A program made the position numbers and the translations under genes. The notes beneath the pieces were generated by a model that saw nothing but the letters and a program-made list of their open reading frames with translations, was not told where the DNA came from and did no database searches. Positions 1 to 8,673 of a stretch of 64,000 nucleotides of DNA are shown here, in pieces (position 1 is the stretch's first letter; each line of letters starts with the position of its first letter). Source of the DNA: UBA9926 sp038131595 (GTDB lineage Bacteria; Pseudomonadota; Gammaproteobacteria; Pseudomonadales; Azotimanducaceae); contig JAYPPR010000008.1 in the NCBI GenBank assembly GCA_038131595.1, forward strand, positions 806,001 to 870,000, in the 5' to 3' direction.

Positions 1-740
1 GGAGTGGCTTTTTTGGCTTGCTCAAACATGTCTCGTACACGAGACGCGCCCACCCCGACAAACATTTCAACAAAGTCAGAGCCCGAGATAGAAAAGAAAG
101 GCACTTTCGCTTCACCAGCAATCGCCTTTGCGAGTAACGTTTTCCCAGTGCCGGGAGGCCCTACCATCAAAGTTCCGCGCGGAATTTGGCCTCCCAGTTT
201 CTGGAACTTCCCAGGCTCGCGTAAGAAATCAACCAGCTCTTTTACGTCTTCTTTCGCTTCATCCACCCCGGCCACATCGGCGAATGTAGTTTTTATTTGA
301 TCTTCACCCAAGAGCTTCGCTTTGCTCTTGCCAAAAGCGAGCGGACCACCGCGCCCACCGCCGCCGCCCTGCATTTGACGCATAAAAAACATGAACACCG
401 CGATGATGACAAGAATAGGGAAGCTCGCTACCAAGAGTTGTGTCCAAATGCTCTGCTGCTCCGGGCGTTCTCCTTTGAACGTCACATTGTGATCAAGAAA
501 GTCATCGATTAAGGCTTTGTCTACGATTTGAGGTTGAATGGTCTCAAACTGTCTGCCATCGATTCCTTCTCCGCGAATAGTTAATCCATCTACCTCGACC
601 GTCGTCACCTGATTACGGTTAACCAGATCAAGAAAGCTGGAGTATTCGATTTCCTCAGGCCCGCGTTGGACGTTGAAGTTTTGGAAGACGGTCAACAGTA
701 CGGCTGCGATCACGAGCCACAGCAGTAAGTTTTTACCCAT
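1..740 (-). CDS. ftsH: ATP-dependent zinc metalloprotease FtsH (N-terminal part, runs off the window)
   Basis: FtsH is a membrane-anchored AAA+ protease that degrades misassembled membrane proteins and some short-lived cytosolic regulators. The 246 visible codons begin with MGKNLLLWLVIAAVLLTVFQ, a first membrane segment at about residues 5-20. A periplasmic domain follows, then a second membrane helix near residue 105-120 and a Gly-rich linker. The AAA domain starts with the Walker A motif GPPGTGKT near residue 195. The zinc-binding HEXGH part lies beyond the window edge. The start ATG at 738-740 matches family N-termini. In most gammaproteobacteria ftsH directly follows rlmE; here the same order holds but with an unusually long T-rich gap of about 455 bp. 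Confidence 0.95.
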   Translation of the reverse strand, partial: MGKNLLLWLVIAAVLLTVFQNFNVQRGPEEIEYSSFLDLVNRNQVTTVEVDGLTIRGEGIDGRQFETIQPQIVDKALIDDFLDHNVTFKGERPEQQSIWTQLLVASFPILVIIAVFMFFMRQMQGGGGGRGGPLAFGKSKAKLLGEDQIKTTFADVAGVDEAKEDVKELVDFLREPGKFQKLGGQIPRGTLMVGPPGTGKTLLAKAIAGEAKVPFFSISGSDFVEMFVGVGASRVRDMFEQAKKAT

Positions 741-1195
741 ATCGTTCACTTGTTTTTCCTATTTGTTAGTGCCGGCTCATTGTTTATGCCGGTTTCTTTC
801 TGTCGATTTGTTACTGTCGATTTGTTTCTGTCGGTTGTTTTGCCGGCTTACTGGATCCCGACTATATCTTGGGGCCCATTGTCGAATGCAGCTACTTTAT
901 CTATCTCTTTCATCTATCTCTTCGCCAACGCTTCGCGCTGATTTTTATGAAAGAGCATTTAAGCCAGGTTGTGCGCTGCGCCCCTAAATCTTTAGCTTAC
1001 TCAGAACCCGACTTGGATCGTTAACCTGTGTTGTCATCCGCATCGAACTCTGCGGTGCTGTAATCCCACTCCGCCCTCTTTTGACTTCTCTTTTTCTTAT
1101 TTTTTTGGTTTTTCTAGTTTTTTCTCTTAGTTCATTTGTTTTTCTTGTTTTTAAGCCTTTTGGAACCTATTCGGTTTTTCCACTTTTCTGCCTTT
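741..1195. other. Intergenic, T-rich low-complexity spacer between rlmE and ftsH
   Basis: I see no credible gene. The stretch 796-845 contains three tandem units of about 14 bp around TCTGTCGATTTGT. The stretch 1080-1210 is almost all T and C on the plus strand, so it is purine-rich in the ftsH transcript direction. It would form a long, A/G-rich leader upstream of ftsH if the two genes are co-transcribed, or hold an ftsH promoter. Small plus-strand reading frames in it are poly-Phe/Leu artefacts of composition. Confidence 0.6.
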
Positions 1196-1816
1196 CTACT
1201 TTTTCTTTTCTAGCCCTAGCAGATAAATCTCTTTTGACCGACTTCTGGACGCTTTCGGCTTGATATTAACCTGTTTCGTATACCTCGTACGAATGTCCCG
1301 GCGAAGGGTATCAATCCCCTCTCCTTCAAACGCTTTCGCCAAAAAATGGCCGCCTGGTCTTAAAAACTCATCCGCACAATGGATGGCCAGTTCGACGAGA
1401 TAGGCGCTCTTTGGCTGATCAACCGCCTTCATACCACTTAAGTTGGGGGCCATGTCAGAAATTACAAGGTCAGCTTGATGACCACCTAGAAATGCCGAAA
1501 TAGCATCCAATCCATGATCCTCGGTAAAGTCGCCCTGGAAGACCGTTACTCCTGGAATGGGCTCTATCGGCAGCAGGTCAATCGCAAAGACACTGCAATC
1601 AGAGCCTCCTTTTCGCCTGAGAACCTGACACCAGCCCCCTGGTGCCGCACCAAGGTCCAAAACCCTCCTGGCGCCATGCAAAAGCTGATAGCGCTCCTCA
1701 ATCTCTAACAGCTTGTAACTCGCTCGCGACCGGTAGCCCTCAGCCCTAGCGCGGCCCACATAAGGATCCTTTTCGTGCTCTTGAAGCCATTGATGACTCG
1801 ATTTTGATCGGCTCAT
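1196..1816 (-). CDS. rlmE: 23S rRNA 2'-O-ribose U2552 methyltransferase RlmE (FtsJ/RrmJ)
   Basis: Methylates the 2'-OH of U2552 in the A-loop of 23S rRNA in the large subunit, using S-adenosylmethionine. The 206-aa length matches E. coli RrmJ (about 209). The SAM-binding motif DLGAAPGGW lies at residues 54-62. The catalytic K-D-K-E tetrad can be assigned to K35, D121 (in SDMAPN), K161 (in AKAFEGEG) and E196 (in SKEIYLLG). It is divergent from yhbY, with 74 bp between the starts, and lies upstream of ftsH on the same strand, the standard gammaproteobacterial arrangement. The C-terminus ends in a short lysine run. Confidence 0.96.
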   Translation of the reverse strand: MSRSKSSHQWLQEHEKDPYVGRARAEGYRSRASYKLLEIEERYQLLHGARRVLDLGAAPGGWCQVLRRKGGSDCSVFAIDLLPIEPIPGVTVFQGDFTEDHGLDAISAFLGGHQADLVISDMAPNLSGMKAVDQPKSAYLVELAIHCADEFLRPGGHFLAKAFEGEGIDTLRRDIRTRYTKQVNIKPKASRSRSKEIYLLGLEKKK

Positions 1817-1890
1817 ACGTCGCCTGCACCCTCATTTTCCGCTTCGTTCATTTGTTGTACACTCTGCGGCCTTTCCATATGCATCACTCA

Positions 1891-2199
1891 ATGACAACCT
1901 ATTCACAACAAGATAAGAAACGTTTTCGCACAATTGGTCACCAATTGCGCCCCGTGATCACTGTTGGTAACAAGGGGCTAACTGAACAAGTGATGCAAGA
2001 ATTAGAAAGAGCCCTTACTGATCATGAGCTCATCAAAATCAAAATCATAGGCGACCGAGAAGAGCGGGATGAGATTTCTGCTCAGGTCCTGGACCAAACG
2101 GGTGCGACCTGCATCCAGTCAGTGGGTGGGATGGTGTTGATCATCAGGCCTGCAGCAAAGCCAAAACCCCACTTATCCAATCTTATCAGACACGGTTAA
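1891..2199 (+). CDS. yhbY: Ribosome-assembly RNA-binding protein YhbY (CRM domain)
   Basis: A small CRM-domain protein that associates with pre-50S particles. The translation from MTTYSQQDKKRF gives 102 aa, close to the roughly 97-aa E. coli protein. It shows the family pattern: RPVITVGNKGLTEQVMQEL, HELIKIKI, then the GxxLIIRP-like strand near the end. The open frame extends upstream to 1804, but that part overlaps rlmE and is unlike the family. ATG at 1891 is preferred, with ATG at 1879 as an alternative. Divergent from rlmE and convergent with greA. Confidence 0.9.
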   Translation: MTTYSQQDKKRFRTIGHQLRPVITVGNKGLTEQVMQELERALTDHELIKIKIIGDREERDEISAQVLDQTGATCIQSVGGMVLIIRPAAKPKPHLSNLIRHG

Positions 2200-2259
2200 A
2201 TCAAAGCCGCTTAGGTTTACATGAGTAACCGGTTTCGCACGCGCGCCTCGCGCTTAAAT

Positions 2260-2736
2260 TTATAAGTGTTCGATGGTGAGGATTTCGTACTCGACCGGAC
2301 CAGATGGTGTTTGAATGATAACGCTGTCGCCTTCCTCCTTGGTGATCAGCCCGCGAGCAACAGGGGAATAAACTGAGATCTTGTTCTTGGTGATGTCCGC
2401 CTCATCGTCGCCAACAATTTGGTAGGTCACTTCATCGTCAGTATTGACATTGAGCAGCGTGACGGTGGTGCCAAAAATCACCTTGCCACTGGGTGGAATT
2501 GAACGGACATCGATAATTTGTGCGGCCGATAACTTCGCGGCAATTTCTGAAATGCGCGCCTCGATCAGGCCCTGTTCCTCTTTGGCATACTGGTATTCAG
2601 CGTTTTCACGAAGATCGCCTTGCTCCAATGCTTCAGAGATTTCCTGAACGATTCGGGGCCGTTCAGTCGACTTCAGTCGATTGAGTTCCTCGCGGAGTGC
2701 ACTGGCACCATCCGCAGTCATTGGCACCTTTTCCAT
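2260..2736 (-). CDS. greA: Transcript cleavage/elongation factor GreA
   Basis: GreA enters the secondary channel of RNA polymerase and stimulates cleavage of backtracked RNA. Starting at MEKVPM the product is 158 aa, the same as E. coli GreA. The open frame runs further upstream into the end of carB, but family comparison fixes the start at 2736. The N-terminal coiled coil carries the acidic tip residues D41 and E44 in the QGDLRENAEYQYAKEEQ segment. The C-terminal half is the FKBP-like domain ending in EYEILTIEHL. It lies 31 bp downstream of carB and is probably in the carAB-greA transcript. Confidence 0.96.
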   Translation of the reverse strand: MEKVPMTADGASALREELNRLKSTERPRIVQEISEALEQGDLRENAEYQYAKEEQGLIEARISEIAAKLSAAQIIDVRSIPPSGKVIFGTTVTLLNVNTDDEVTYQIVGDDEADITKNKISVYSPVARGLITKEEGDSVIIQTPSGPVEYEILTIEHL

Positions 2737-2767
2737 TTGCCTTATCTCGCGCCAAACGTTTACTGGA

Positions 2768-5700
2768 TTAGCGGCGCTCGCTAATGGCTTCGTGGAGCGC
2801 CTGCAAACAGTATACTTCGATTTCCCCTTGGTGGCGCAATGCGGCAACTACGGCTCTGCCACCTGCCATCGTCGTGGTGTAGTACACATTGTTTTGAAGC
2901 GCAGTACGCCTAATGGCAAATGAATCAGCAATGGCTTGCTTGCCCTCAGTGGTGTTGATGATGAGATCAATCTCATGATTTTTTATCGCGTCGGTGATGT
3001 CCGGACGGCCCTCGACGACTTTGTTGATGCGTTCAACAGGTAACCCAGCGTCAGCGATGACCGATGCTGAACCACGTGTAGCACACAAAGAGAATCCAAG
3101 ATCGAGCAGATCCTGAGCAAGTGGCACAAGCTGATCCTTATCAGGGTCCCTCACGCTAAGCAGGGCTCTACCACTTTGTGGAATGGGATCGTTGGCTGCC
3201 CATTGCGACTTGTCATAGGCTTCGCCAAAGGTTCGCCCAACCCCCATCACTTCACCAGTGGATTTCATTTCTGGGCCTAGAATCGGGTCCACACCCGGGA
3301 ATTTACTAAACGGGAACACGGCTTCTTTGACGTGGAACCGCTCCGGCTGAATGAGACTTGTGAAGCCTTGATCGGCAAGTGATGTTCCCGCCATACAACG
3401 AGCCGCGATTTTCGCAAGCGAGCGCCCGATACACTTCGAAACAAAAGGCACCGTTCTCGATGCCCTTGGGTTCACTTCCAGTACAAAAATTTGCTCGCCC
3501 TGAATCGCGAACTGGACGTTCATTAACCCCACTACCTTGAGCGCCTTAGCAAGCGCCTCAACCTGACGCCCTATCTCTTTGATCAACGCATCCGATAAGC
3601 TGTAAGGCGGCAGCGAGCAAGCAGAGTCCCCAGAGTGCACACCGGCTTGCTCGATGTGCTCCATGATTGCACCAATCACCACTTGCTCGCCATCTGATAC
3701 AGCATCTACATCCACTTCAATGGCTTGGTCTAAAAAGCGGTCAAGCAACACAGGAGAGTCGGGCGTCACCACGACGGCTTCTTTCAGGTAACTCATCAAT
3801 TCGGAAGGTTGGTAAACAATTTCCATCGCCCGACCACCCAGAACATAAGAGGGTCTTACCACGAGCGGGTAGCCAATTTCCTCGGCCGCACTGATTCCTT
3901 CATCCACGTCTCGGACGATTCGGTTCGCCGGCTGTTTGAGGTTCAACTCGTTCAGCATCTGCTGAAAACGCTCTCGGTCTTCAGCCGCATCAATGGCGTC
4001 CGGCGTTGTGCCAATAATAGGAACGCCCGCTGCCTCAAGGGCGCGAGCGAGCTTTAACGGCGTTTGCCCTCCAAACTGAACAATGACGCCTGCCGGCTTC
4101 TCGATGTCTGCGATAGCAAGCACGTCCTCAAGCGTCAGAGGCTCGAAATACAAGCGATCTGATGTATCAAAGTCGGTGCTCACCGTCTCTGGATTGCAAT
4201 TGACCATGATCGTCTCATACCCATCTTCGCGCATGGCAAGCGCTGCATGAACGCAGCAATAATCGAATTCGATCCCTTGACCAATTCGATTGGGGCCGCC
4301 CCCCAAGACCATGATCTTCTGGCGGTCCGTGGGTTCCGCTTCGCAAAAGGCCTCGTAGGTCGAGTACATGTAGGCGGTTGTCGCAGCGAATTCGGCCGCA
4401 CAGCTATCAACCCGCTTATAAACTGGCCTAACATCAAGCGACAGCCGCTTTTGTCTAACTAATACCTCGGGCACCGATAACAGCTCCGCTATCCGGGCGT
4501 CTGAAAAACCGTCTCGCTTCAAGGCCAGCCAGTCTTCACGACTCATATCATCAAGTGACCGTGCGGTTAGCGCAGCCTCCGCCTCAATTAACGCCTCTAC
4601 TTGCGATAGGAACCAACTATCGATTCCGGTCAAGTCTTCGATGTGCTCGCGGCTCAATCCAGATCGAAAGGCCTCGCCAATGAAGAGGATTCGCTCAGCT
4701 CCGGGCACGCTGAGATGATGCTTGATATTTTCAAGCGCCTCGCTAGACCCATCGTGAGCTTTTGGCGAAAATCCACTGATACCAATCTCGAGTCCGCGCA
4801 ATGCCTTTTGCAATGATTCTTTGAAGGTTCGACCAAGCGCCATCACCTCACCCACTGACTTCATTTGCGTCGTTAAGTGGTTTTCAGCCTGTGGAAACTT
4901 CTCAAAGGTGAATCGCGGAATTTTAGTGACGATATAGTCTATGGTCGGCTCAAACGATGCTGGGGTTGCGCCACCAGTAATCTCGTTTTCCAATTCGGGA
5001 AGGGTGTAACCAATCGCAAGCTTGGTCGCGACTCGCGCAATTGGGAATCCGGTAGCTTTGGAAGCAAGCGCCGATGAACGCGAAACACGGGGGTTCATCT
5101 CAATGACTACCATCCTTCCGTCGGCAGGATTAATCGCGAACTGCACATTGCTCCCACCCGTCTCAACGCCTATCGCCCGAAGCACATCAACGGAGGCGTT
5201 TCTCATCACCTGATATTCTTTGTCGGTTAGCGTTTGTGCCGGCGCGATGGTGATGGAATCACCCGTATGTACGCCCATGGGATCAAAGTTTTCGATGGAG
5301 CAAACGATGATGCAGTTGTCCGCACGATCTCTCACTACTTCCATCTCAAACTCTTTCCAGCCGAGGAGCGACTCGTCGATCAACAGTTCGTTCGTGGGGG
5401 AAAGATCCAGCCCTCGCGTGCAAATCTCGACAAATTCATCCAAGTTGTAGGCAATGCCACCGCCCGATCCGCCAAGGGTAAAACTGGGGCGAATAACACA
5501 AGGGAACCCCAGTCTTGACTGAACTTGCTTCGCCTCCTCTAGGGAATGAGCAATCCCACTTCTTGGCGTTTCAAGTCCGATCGACTTCATCACTTGATCG
5601 AATAACTGACGGTCCTCGGCCTTATCGATCGCTTCTTTTTTCGCTCCGATCAATTCGACGTTGTAACGATCAAGTACCCCTTCGCGCGCAAGATCCAATG

Positions 5701-5995
5701 CACAATTCAGCGCGGTTTGTCCTCCCATGGTCGGTAACAACGCATCAGGACGCTCTTTCGCAATGATTTTTTCGATGACCTGCCAGTGGATAGGTTCCAC
5801 GTAAGTGGCATCAGCCGTGTCAGGGTCGGTCATGATAGTGGCCGGGTTTGAATTCACCAGAATCACCCGGTAACCCTCTTCCTTCAGGGCCTTGCAAGCC
5901 TGAGCCCCCGAGTAGTCGAACTCGCAAGCTTGCCCGATCACTATAGGCCCTGCCCCGATGATCAGTACACTTTTTAAATCGTCTCTAGCTGGCAT
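2768..5995 (-). CDS. carB: Carbamoyl-phosphate synthase large subunit
   Basis: Makes carbamoyl phosphate from bicarbonate, ammonia (delivered by CarA) and two ATP, for both pyrimidine and arginine synthesis. The 1075-aa length fits the family (E. coli 1073). Two homologous ATP-grasp halves are visible: the first begins MPARDDLKSVLIIGAGPI, the second with KIMVLGGGPNRIGQGIEFDY near residue 560. GGQTALN and GGQTPLK occur at equivalent places in each half. The last 140 residues form the MGS-like allosteric domain where UMP and ornithine bind. The start overlaps the carA stop by 11 bp, indicating translational coupling. Confidence 0.98.
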   Translation of the reverse strand: MPARDDLKSVLIIGAGPIVIGQACEFDYSGAQACKALKEEGYRVILVNSNPATIMTDPDTADATYVEPIHWQVIEKIIAKERPDALLPTMGGQTALNCALDLAREGVLDRYNVELIGAKKEAIDKAEDRQLFDQVMKSIGLETPRSGIAHSLEEAKQVQSRLGFPCVIRPSFTLGGSGGGIAYNLDEFVEICTRGLDLSPTNELLIDESLLGWKEFEMEVVRDRADNCIIVCSIENFDPMGVHTGDSITIAPAQTLTDKEYQVMRNASVDVLRAIGVETGGSNVQFAINPADGRMVVIEMNPRVSRSSALASKATGFPIARVATKLAIGYTLPELENEITGGATPASFEPTIDYIVTKIPRFTFEKFPQAENHLTTQMKSVGEVMALGRTFKESLQKALRGLEIGISGFSPKAHDGSSEALENIKHHLSVPGAERILFIGEAFRSGLSREHIEDLTGIDSWFLSQVEALIEAEAALTARSLDDMSREDWLALKRDGFSDARIAELLSVPEVLVRQKRLSLDVRPVYKRVDSCAAEFAATTAYMYSTYEAFCEAEPTDRQKIMVLGGGPNRIGQGIEFDYCCVHAALAMREDGYETIMVNCNPETVSTDFDTSDRLYFEPLTLEDVLAIADIEKPAGVIVQFGGQTPLKLARALEAAGVPIIGTTPDAIDAAEDRERFQQMLNELNLKQPANRIVRDVDEGISAAEEIGYPLVVRPSYVLGGRAMEIVYQPSELMSYLKEAVVVTPDSPVLLDRFLDQAIEVDVDAVSDGEQVVIGAIMEHIEQAGVHSGDSACSLPPYSLSDALIKEIGRQVEALAKALKVVGLMNVQFAIQGEQIFVLEVNPRASRTVPFVSKCIGRSLAKIAARCMAGTSLADQGFTSLIQPERFHVKEAVFPFSKFPGVDPILGPEMKSTGEVMGVGRTFGEAYDKSQWAANDPIPQSGRALLSVRDPDKDQLVPLAQDLLDLGFSLCATRGSASVIADAGLPVERINKVVEGRPDITDAIKNHEIDLIINTTEGKQAIADSFAIRRTALQNNVYYTTTMAGGRAVVAALRHQGEIEVYCLQALHEAISERR

Positions 5996-7148
5996 GACGA
6001 GGCCTATCCTGCATCAGGTGAATGAAATGATCGAAGAGCGGAGCAACGTCATGAGGGCCGGGGCTCGCCTCAGGATGACCCTGAAAGCCATACGCTGGTG
6101 CGTTGTCTAACTCGATACCTTGGATGGTGCCATCGAACAATGACTTGTGTGTAACACGGACGTGATCGGGCAAGTCATCATCAATACAAAATCCATGATT
6201 CTGACTAGTGATGAGTACTTCACCGGTTTTTAAGTCTTGAACTGGGTGATTTGCCCCATGATGCCCATGGGGCATCTTTTTGGTGGTCGCGCCAGAGGCT
6301 AGCCCTAGCAACTGATGGCCAAGACAAATCCCAAATAAGGGTAGGTCCTGCTGCAACAACTTCTTGATGGCCGTGATAGCGTAATCGCAAGGTTCCGGAT
6401 CTCCTGGACCGTTGGATAAAAACACGCCGTCTGGACTGAGAGCCATGATCTCCTCGGCTGTTGTTTTGGCGGGTACCACGGTGACATCGCAGCCTCGATC
6501 GACAAGCATTCGAAGAATATTTTTCTTCACACCGAAGTCCATGGCGACCACTCGAAACCGAGATTCAGGCAAGCCCTGCCTGGTGAGGGTCGAGGCTGCC
6601 TTGAACTGCTCAATGCTAGGTTCGCGCCACTCATAGGAGTCCTCGGTGGTGACGACCTGGGCAAGGTCCATATTGGCAAGGCCCGGGAATGCTCTAGCCT
6701 CTGCCAATGCACGCTCGATGTCGTCCTCAGCAAGGGACTCGCCAACCATTAAGCACCCGCTTTGGGAACCCTCGCTGCGAAGGATCCGAGTCAACGCGCG
6801 CGTATCTATGTCTGAAATACCAAGTGTCTCGTGCCTATCCAAATATTCTGGCAGCGACACCTGATGACGCCAGTTGGACGCAACAGGAGATAAATCCCTG
6901 ATCACGAGTCCAGCGCATGCAATTTGGCTTGACTCACTATCTTCGGTATTACACCCGACGTTACCAATATGCGGATGAGTCAGTGTTACCAATTGTTTCG
7001 CGTATGACGGGTCTGTCAGGATTTCCTGATATCCAGTAATCGCAGTATTGAAAACAACCTCTCCAACAGACGTACCCGCCACTGAGCCAATGCTCTTCCC
7101 TTTGAACACTGCCCCGCCAGCTAACACCAGAACCGCCTCTAACGTCAT
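5985..7148 (-). CDS. carA: Carbamoyl-phosphate synthase small (glutamine amidotransferase) subunit
   Basis: Hydrolyses glutamine and channels ammonia to CarB. The 387-aa protein has the CarA N-terminal domain and a class I GATase domain. The nucleophile Cys lies in GICLGHQLLGLA near residue 270 and the His/Glu pair in GHPEASPGP near residue 350. The start ATG at 7148 overlaps the stop codon of a 36-codon leader peptide (7145-7255) read through a terminator hairpin, which suggests attenuation control. Downstream it overlaps carB. Gene order dapB-carA-carB is typical of Pseudomonas-like gammaproteobacteria. Confidence 0.98.
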   Translation of the reverse strand: MTLEAVLVLAGGAVFKGKSIGSVAGTSVGEVVFNTAITGYQEILTDPSYAKQLVTLTHPHIGNVGCNTEDSESSQIACAGLVIRDLSPVASNWRHQVSLPEYLDRHETLGISDIDTRALTRILRSEGSQSGCLMVGESLAEDDIERALAEARAFPGLANMDLAQVVTTEDSYEWREPSIEQFKAASTLTRQGLPESRFRVVAMDFGVKKNILRMLVDRGCDVTVVPAKTTAEEIMALSPDGVFLSNGPGDPEPCDYAITAIKKLLQQDLPLFGICLGHQLLGLASGATTKKMPHGHHGANHPVQDLKTGEVLITSQNHGFCIDDDLPDHVRVTHKSLFDGTIQGIELDNAPAYGFQGHPEASPGPHDVAPLFDHFIHLMQDRPRHAS

Positions 7149-7255
7149 AAGCGCTCCTCTACTAACTCTTCTTGGACGACCAACAAATTCGAAACCAAAA
7201 AAAAGCGAGGAAGGTCGCCCGTCCTCGCTTTTTTGAAATGATTAGTCGTTTTCAT
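7145..7255 (-). CDS. Putative carAB leader peptide encoded across an attenuator hairpin
   Basis: An ATG at 7255 opens a 36-codon frame (begins MKTTNHFKKARTGDLPRFF) that runs straight through the hairpin at 7203-7230. Its TGA stop overlaps the carA ATG. This is the same layout as the E. coli pyrBI leader peptide, which contains a comparable KKDAGLPFFF stretch over its attenuator: ribosomes following closely behind polymerase melt the hairpin. A TACAAT hexamer lies 11 bp upstream of the ATG. There is no strong Shine-Dalgarno sequence. The layout is seen directly; UTP-sensed attenuation is inference by analogy. Confidence 0.6.
   Translation of the reverse strand: MKTTNHFKKARTGDLPRFFLVSNLLVVQEELVEERL
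7203..7230. terminator. Rho-independent terminator / attenuator hairpin before carA
   Basis: A 9-bp GC-rich stem (AAGCGAGGA with TCCTCGCTT) and a 10-nt loop, with an 8-A run on one side and a T run on the other, so it can work on either strand. On the minus strand it lies 55 bp upstream of carA and about 350 bp downstream of dapB. It could end dapB transcripts, act as the carAB attenuator, or both. The overlapping leader peptide favours attenuation. Confidence 0.8.
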
Positions 7256-7266
7256 ACTAGGCGCGC

Positions 7267-7272
7267 ATTGTA
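7267..7272 (-). promoter_or_regulatory. Candidate -10 box (TACAAT) for carAB leader
   Basis: TACAAT on the minus strand, 11 bp upstream of the leader-peptide ATG. The hexamer 17 bp further upstream (TGGCGT) is a poor -35. If used, the transcript would have only a very short untranslated segment before the leader peptide. Confidence 0.35.
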
Positions 7273-7577
7273 ATTGAGGCAGCGGCGAGACGCCAGCGGA
7301 ATTCGTATTTTTGAGATGGTAATTGCCTATATTCCAGTCTGTATCTATCGCCCCAATCATGAGCCCCCGAGCTCCACTAGCAGCGGCATCATCGAAAGGT
7401 GGTTTTTGCCACTGTCGCAGGCATTTTATAGAGACTGGGGGACCCAGCATATTCATTGCCCGATCGATCAAGATGCAATCAACGCCTTCTGTAGCGTTTA
7501 TTACATCGGAGTGCGGTTTTCTCGCCTGGGTAGCGTTTATTGCAGCGCACGCCCAACGGATAGCAGTCCTTTGAGAG
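7273..7577. other. Intergenic between dapB and the carA leader
   Basis: About 300 bp without a convincing gene. It is open on the minus strand in frame with the leader peptide, but that translation has no family character. A 12-mer GTAGCGTTTATT occurs twice, near 7491 and 7530. No ARG box was recognised by eye. The region presumably holds the carAB promoter(s). Confidence 0.4.
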
Positions 7578-8387
7578 CTAAGTCTCTGAGTTCGCGATGA
7601 GATGCTCCATACCATACAGGCCAGCTGATGACTGAGCGCTCAACCATTTCGCCGCGGCAACCGCGCCCTGAGCAAAATTCGTTCGCGTTGAGGCGCGATG
7701 AGTCAGTTCTACTCGCTCTCCCTCAAGGGCGAAGATCACCGAGTGCTCTCCCACCACATCGCCTCCTCGCAGTGCGTGCATGCCGACCTCTCCTTTCGAA
7801 CGAGGCCCAACCATTCCTGATCGGCCGTCCGCTACCGTCGGCTCTTGACTGAGCTTGGCTCGAATGGCCTCAAGTAGTGACAAGGCCGTTCCTGAAGGCG
7901 CGTCGACCTTTCGGCGGTGATGCATTTCGACAATCTCTATATCGGCCTGATCGCCTAAAGTTGCGCTCGCCAAACTCACCAATCGAGTGAGGAGCGCGAC
8001 CCCCAATGAGTAATTGCTTGCCTGCATGATGGGAATCTCTAGCGCTTTGGCCGCAATGACCGCTTGCTGCTCATCAGTGAAGCCCGTGGTACCAATGACC
8101 ATCGGTTTTTGTGCGGCAGCGCACGCCTCCAAAAATTGGAGACTCGCCTCAGGTGCAGAGAAGTCGATAAGCACATCAAAGGAATCGCGAGTGAGGTCAT
8201 CGCTAAGTTGGACCGCATCCCATCTGCCTGCGTCCATCATGGACCCTGGCTCAAAAGATCCAACTCGGTCGATCAACTGAACGGGTTTAATCGCATCGTC
8301 CTCGCCAAGCAGACTGAGAATAGCGCTTCCCATTCGGCCCTGCGCACCAGTAATTACCGCTCTTAGTGGATCCGCCATTCCGCTCAC
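7578..8387 (-). CDS. dapB: 4-hydroxy-tetrahydrodipicolinate reductase
   Basis: Second committed enzyme of the lysine/meso-diaminopimelate branch, reducing the DapA product with NAD(P)H. The 269-aa length is normal. The Rossmann motif GAQGRMGS is at residues 14-21. The signature EMHHRRKVDAPSGTA contains H156/H157, the proposed acid/base and substrate-binding histidines, and K160. The start could be MSGMADP at 8387 or the internal MADP at 8378. It sits between dnaJ and carA, as in many gammaproteobacteria. Confidence 0.97.
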   Translation of the reverse strand: MSGMADPLRAVITGAQGRMGSAILSLLGEDDAIKPVQLIDRVGSFEPGSMMDAGRWDAVQLSDDLTRDSFDVLIDFSAPEASLQFLEACAAAQKPMVIGTTGFTDEQQAVIAAKALEIPIMQASNYSLGVALLTRLVSLASATLGDQADIEIVEMHHRRKVDAPSGTALSLLEAIRAKLSQEPTVADGRSGMVGPRSKGEVGMHALRGGDVVGEHSVIFALEGERVELTHRASTRTNFAQGAVAAAKWLSAQSSAGLYGMEHLIANSET

Positions 8388-8673
8388 CTTTGTTTCAATT
8401 TGTCGTGCGACTGACGGACTAAGGTTAACCCGTCTTGTGCCATCAACTGTGCTGTCAGCCGTGCGCAGCTATGGCGTTAGGCGACCTTCCCGCAATCGGC
8501 TTTAGAGGGAACCCCGTGTCGCTACCACTAAGCGCTCGAGCAATCTGCCAAGGATTTAACAGGTGACGACTCACTGTCTCCCCCCCGCGGCCATCCAATC
8601 TGTTACCGGGCTCGCCCCAGCTTGCGCCCCAATGCCTAACACTCGCATGTAGCCGGCAGATAAAGGGCAGTGA
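8388..8673. other. Intergenic between dnaJ and dapB
   Basis: 286 bp with no gene, tRNA-like fold or clear terminator seen. It probably contains the dapB promoter and the untranslated end of the dnaK-dnaJ transcript. Confidence 0.4.

Noticed and set aside
1804..1890. Longer YhbY start
   Set aside because: The extra residues overlap rlmE and the divergent promoter region and do not match YhbY N-termini.
3667..5766. Plus-strand ORFs inside carB
   Set aside because: They are antisense shadows of a fully supported 1075-codon gene.
7145..7615. 156-codon protein between dapB and carA
   Set aside because: Only the last 36 codons, after the ATG at 7255, make sense as a leader peptide; the rest is open by chance and overlaps dapB.
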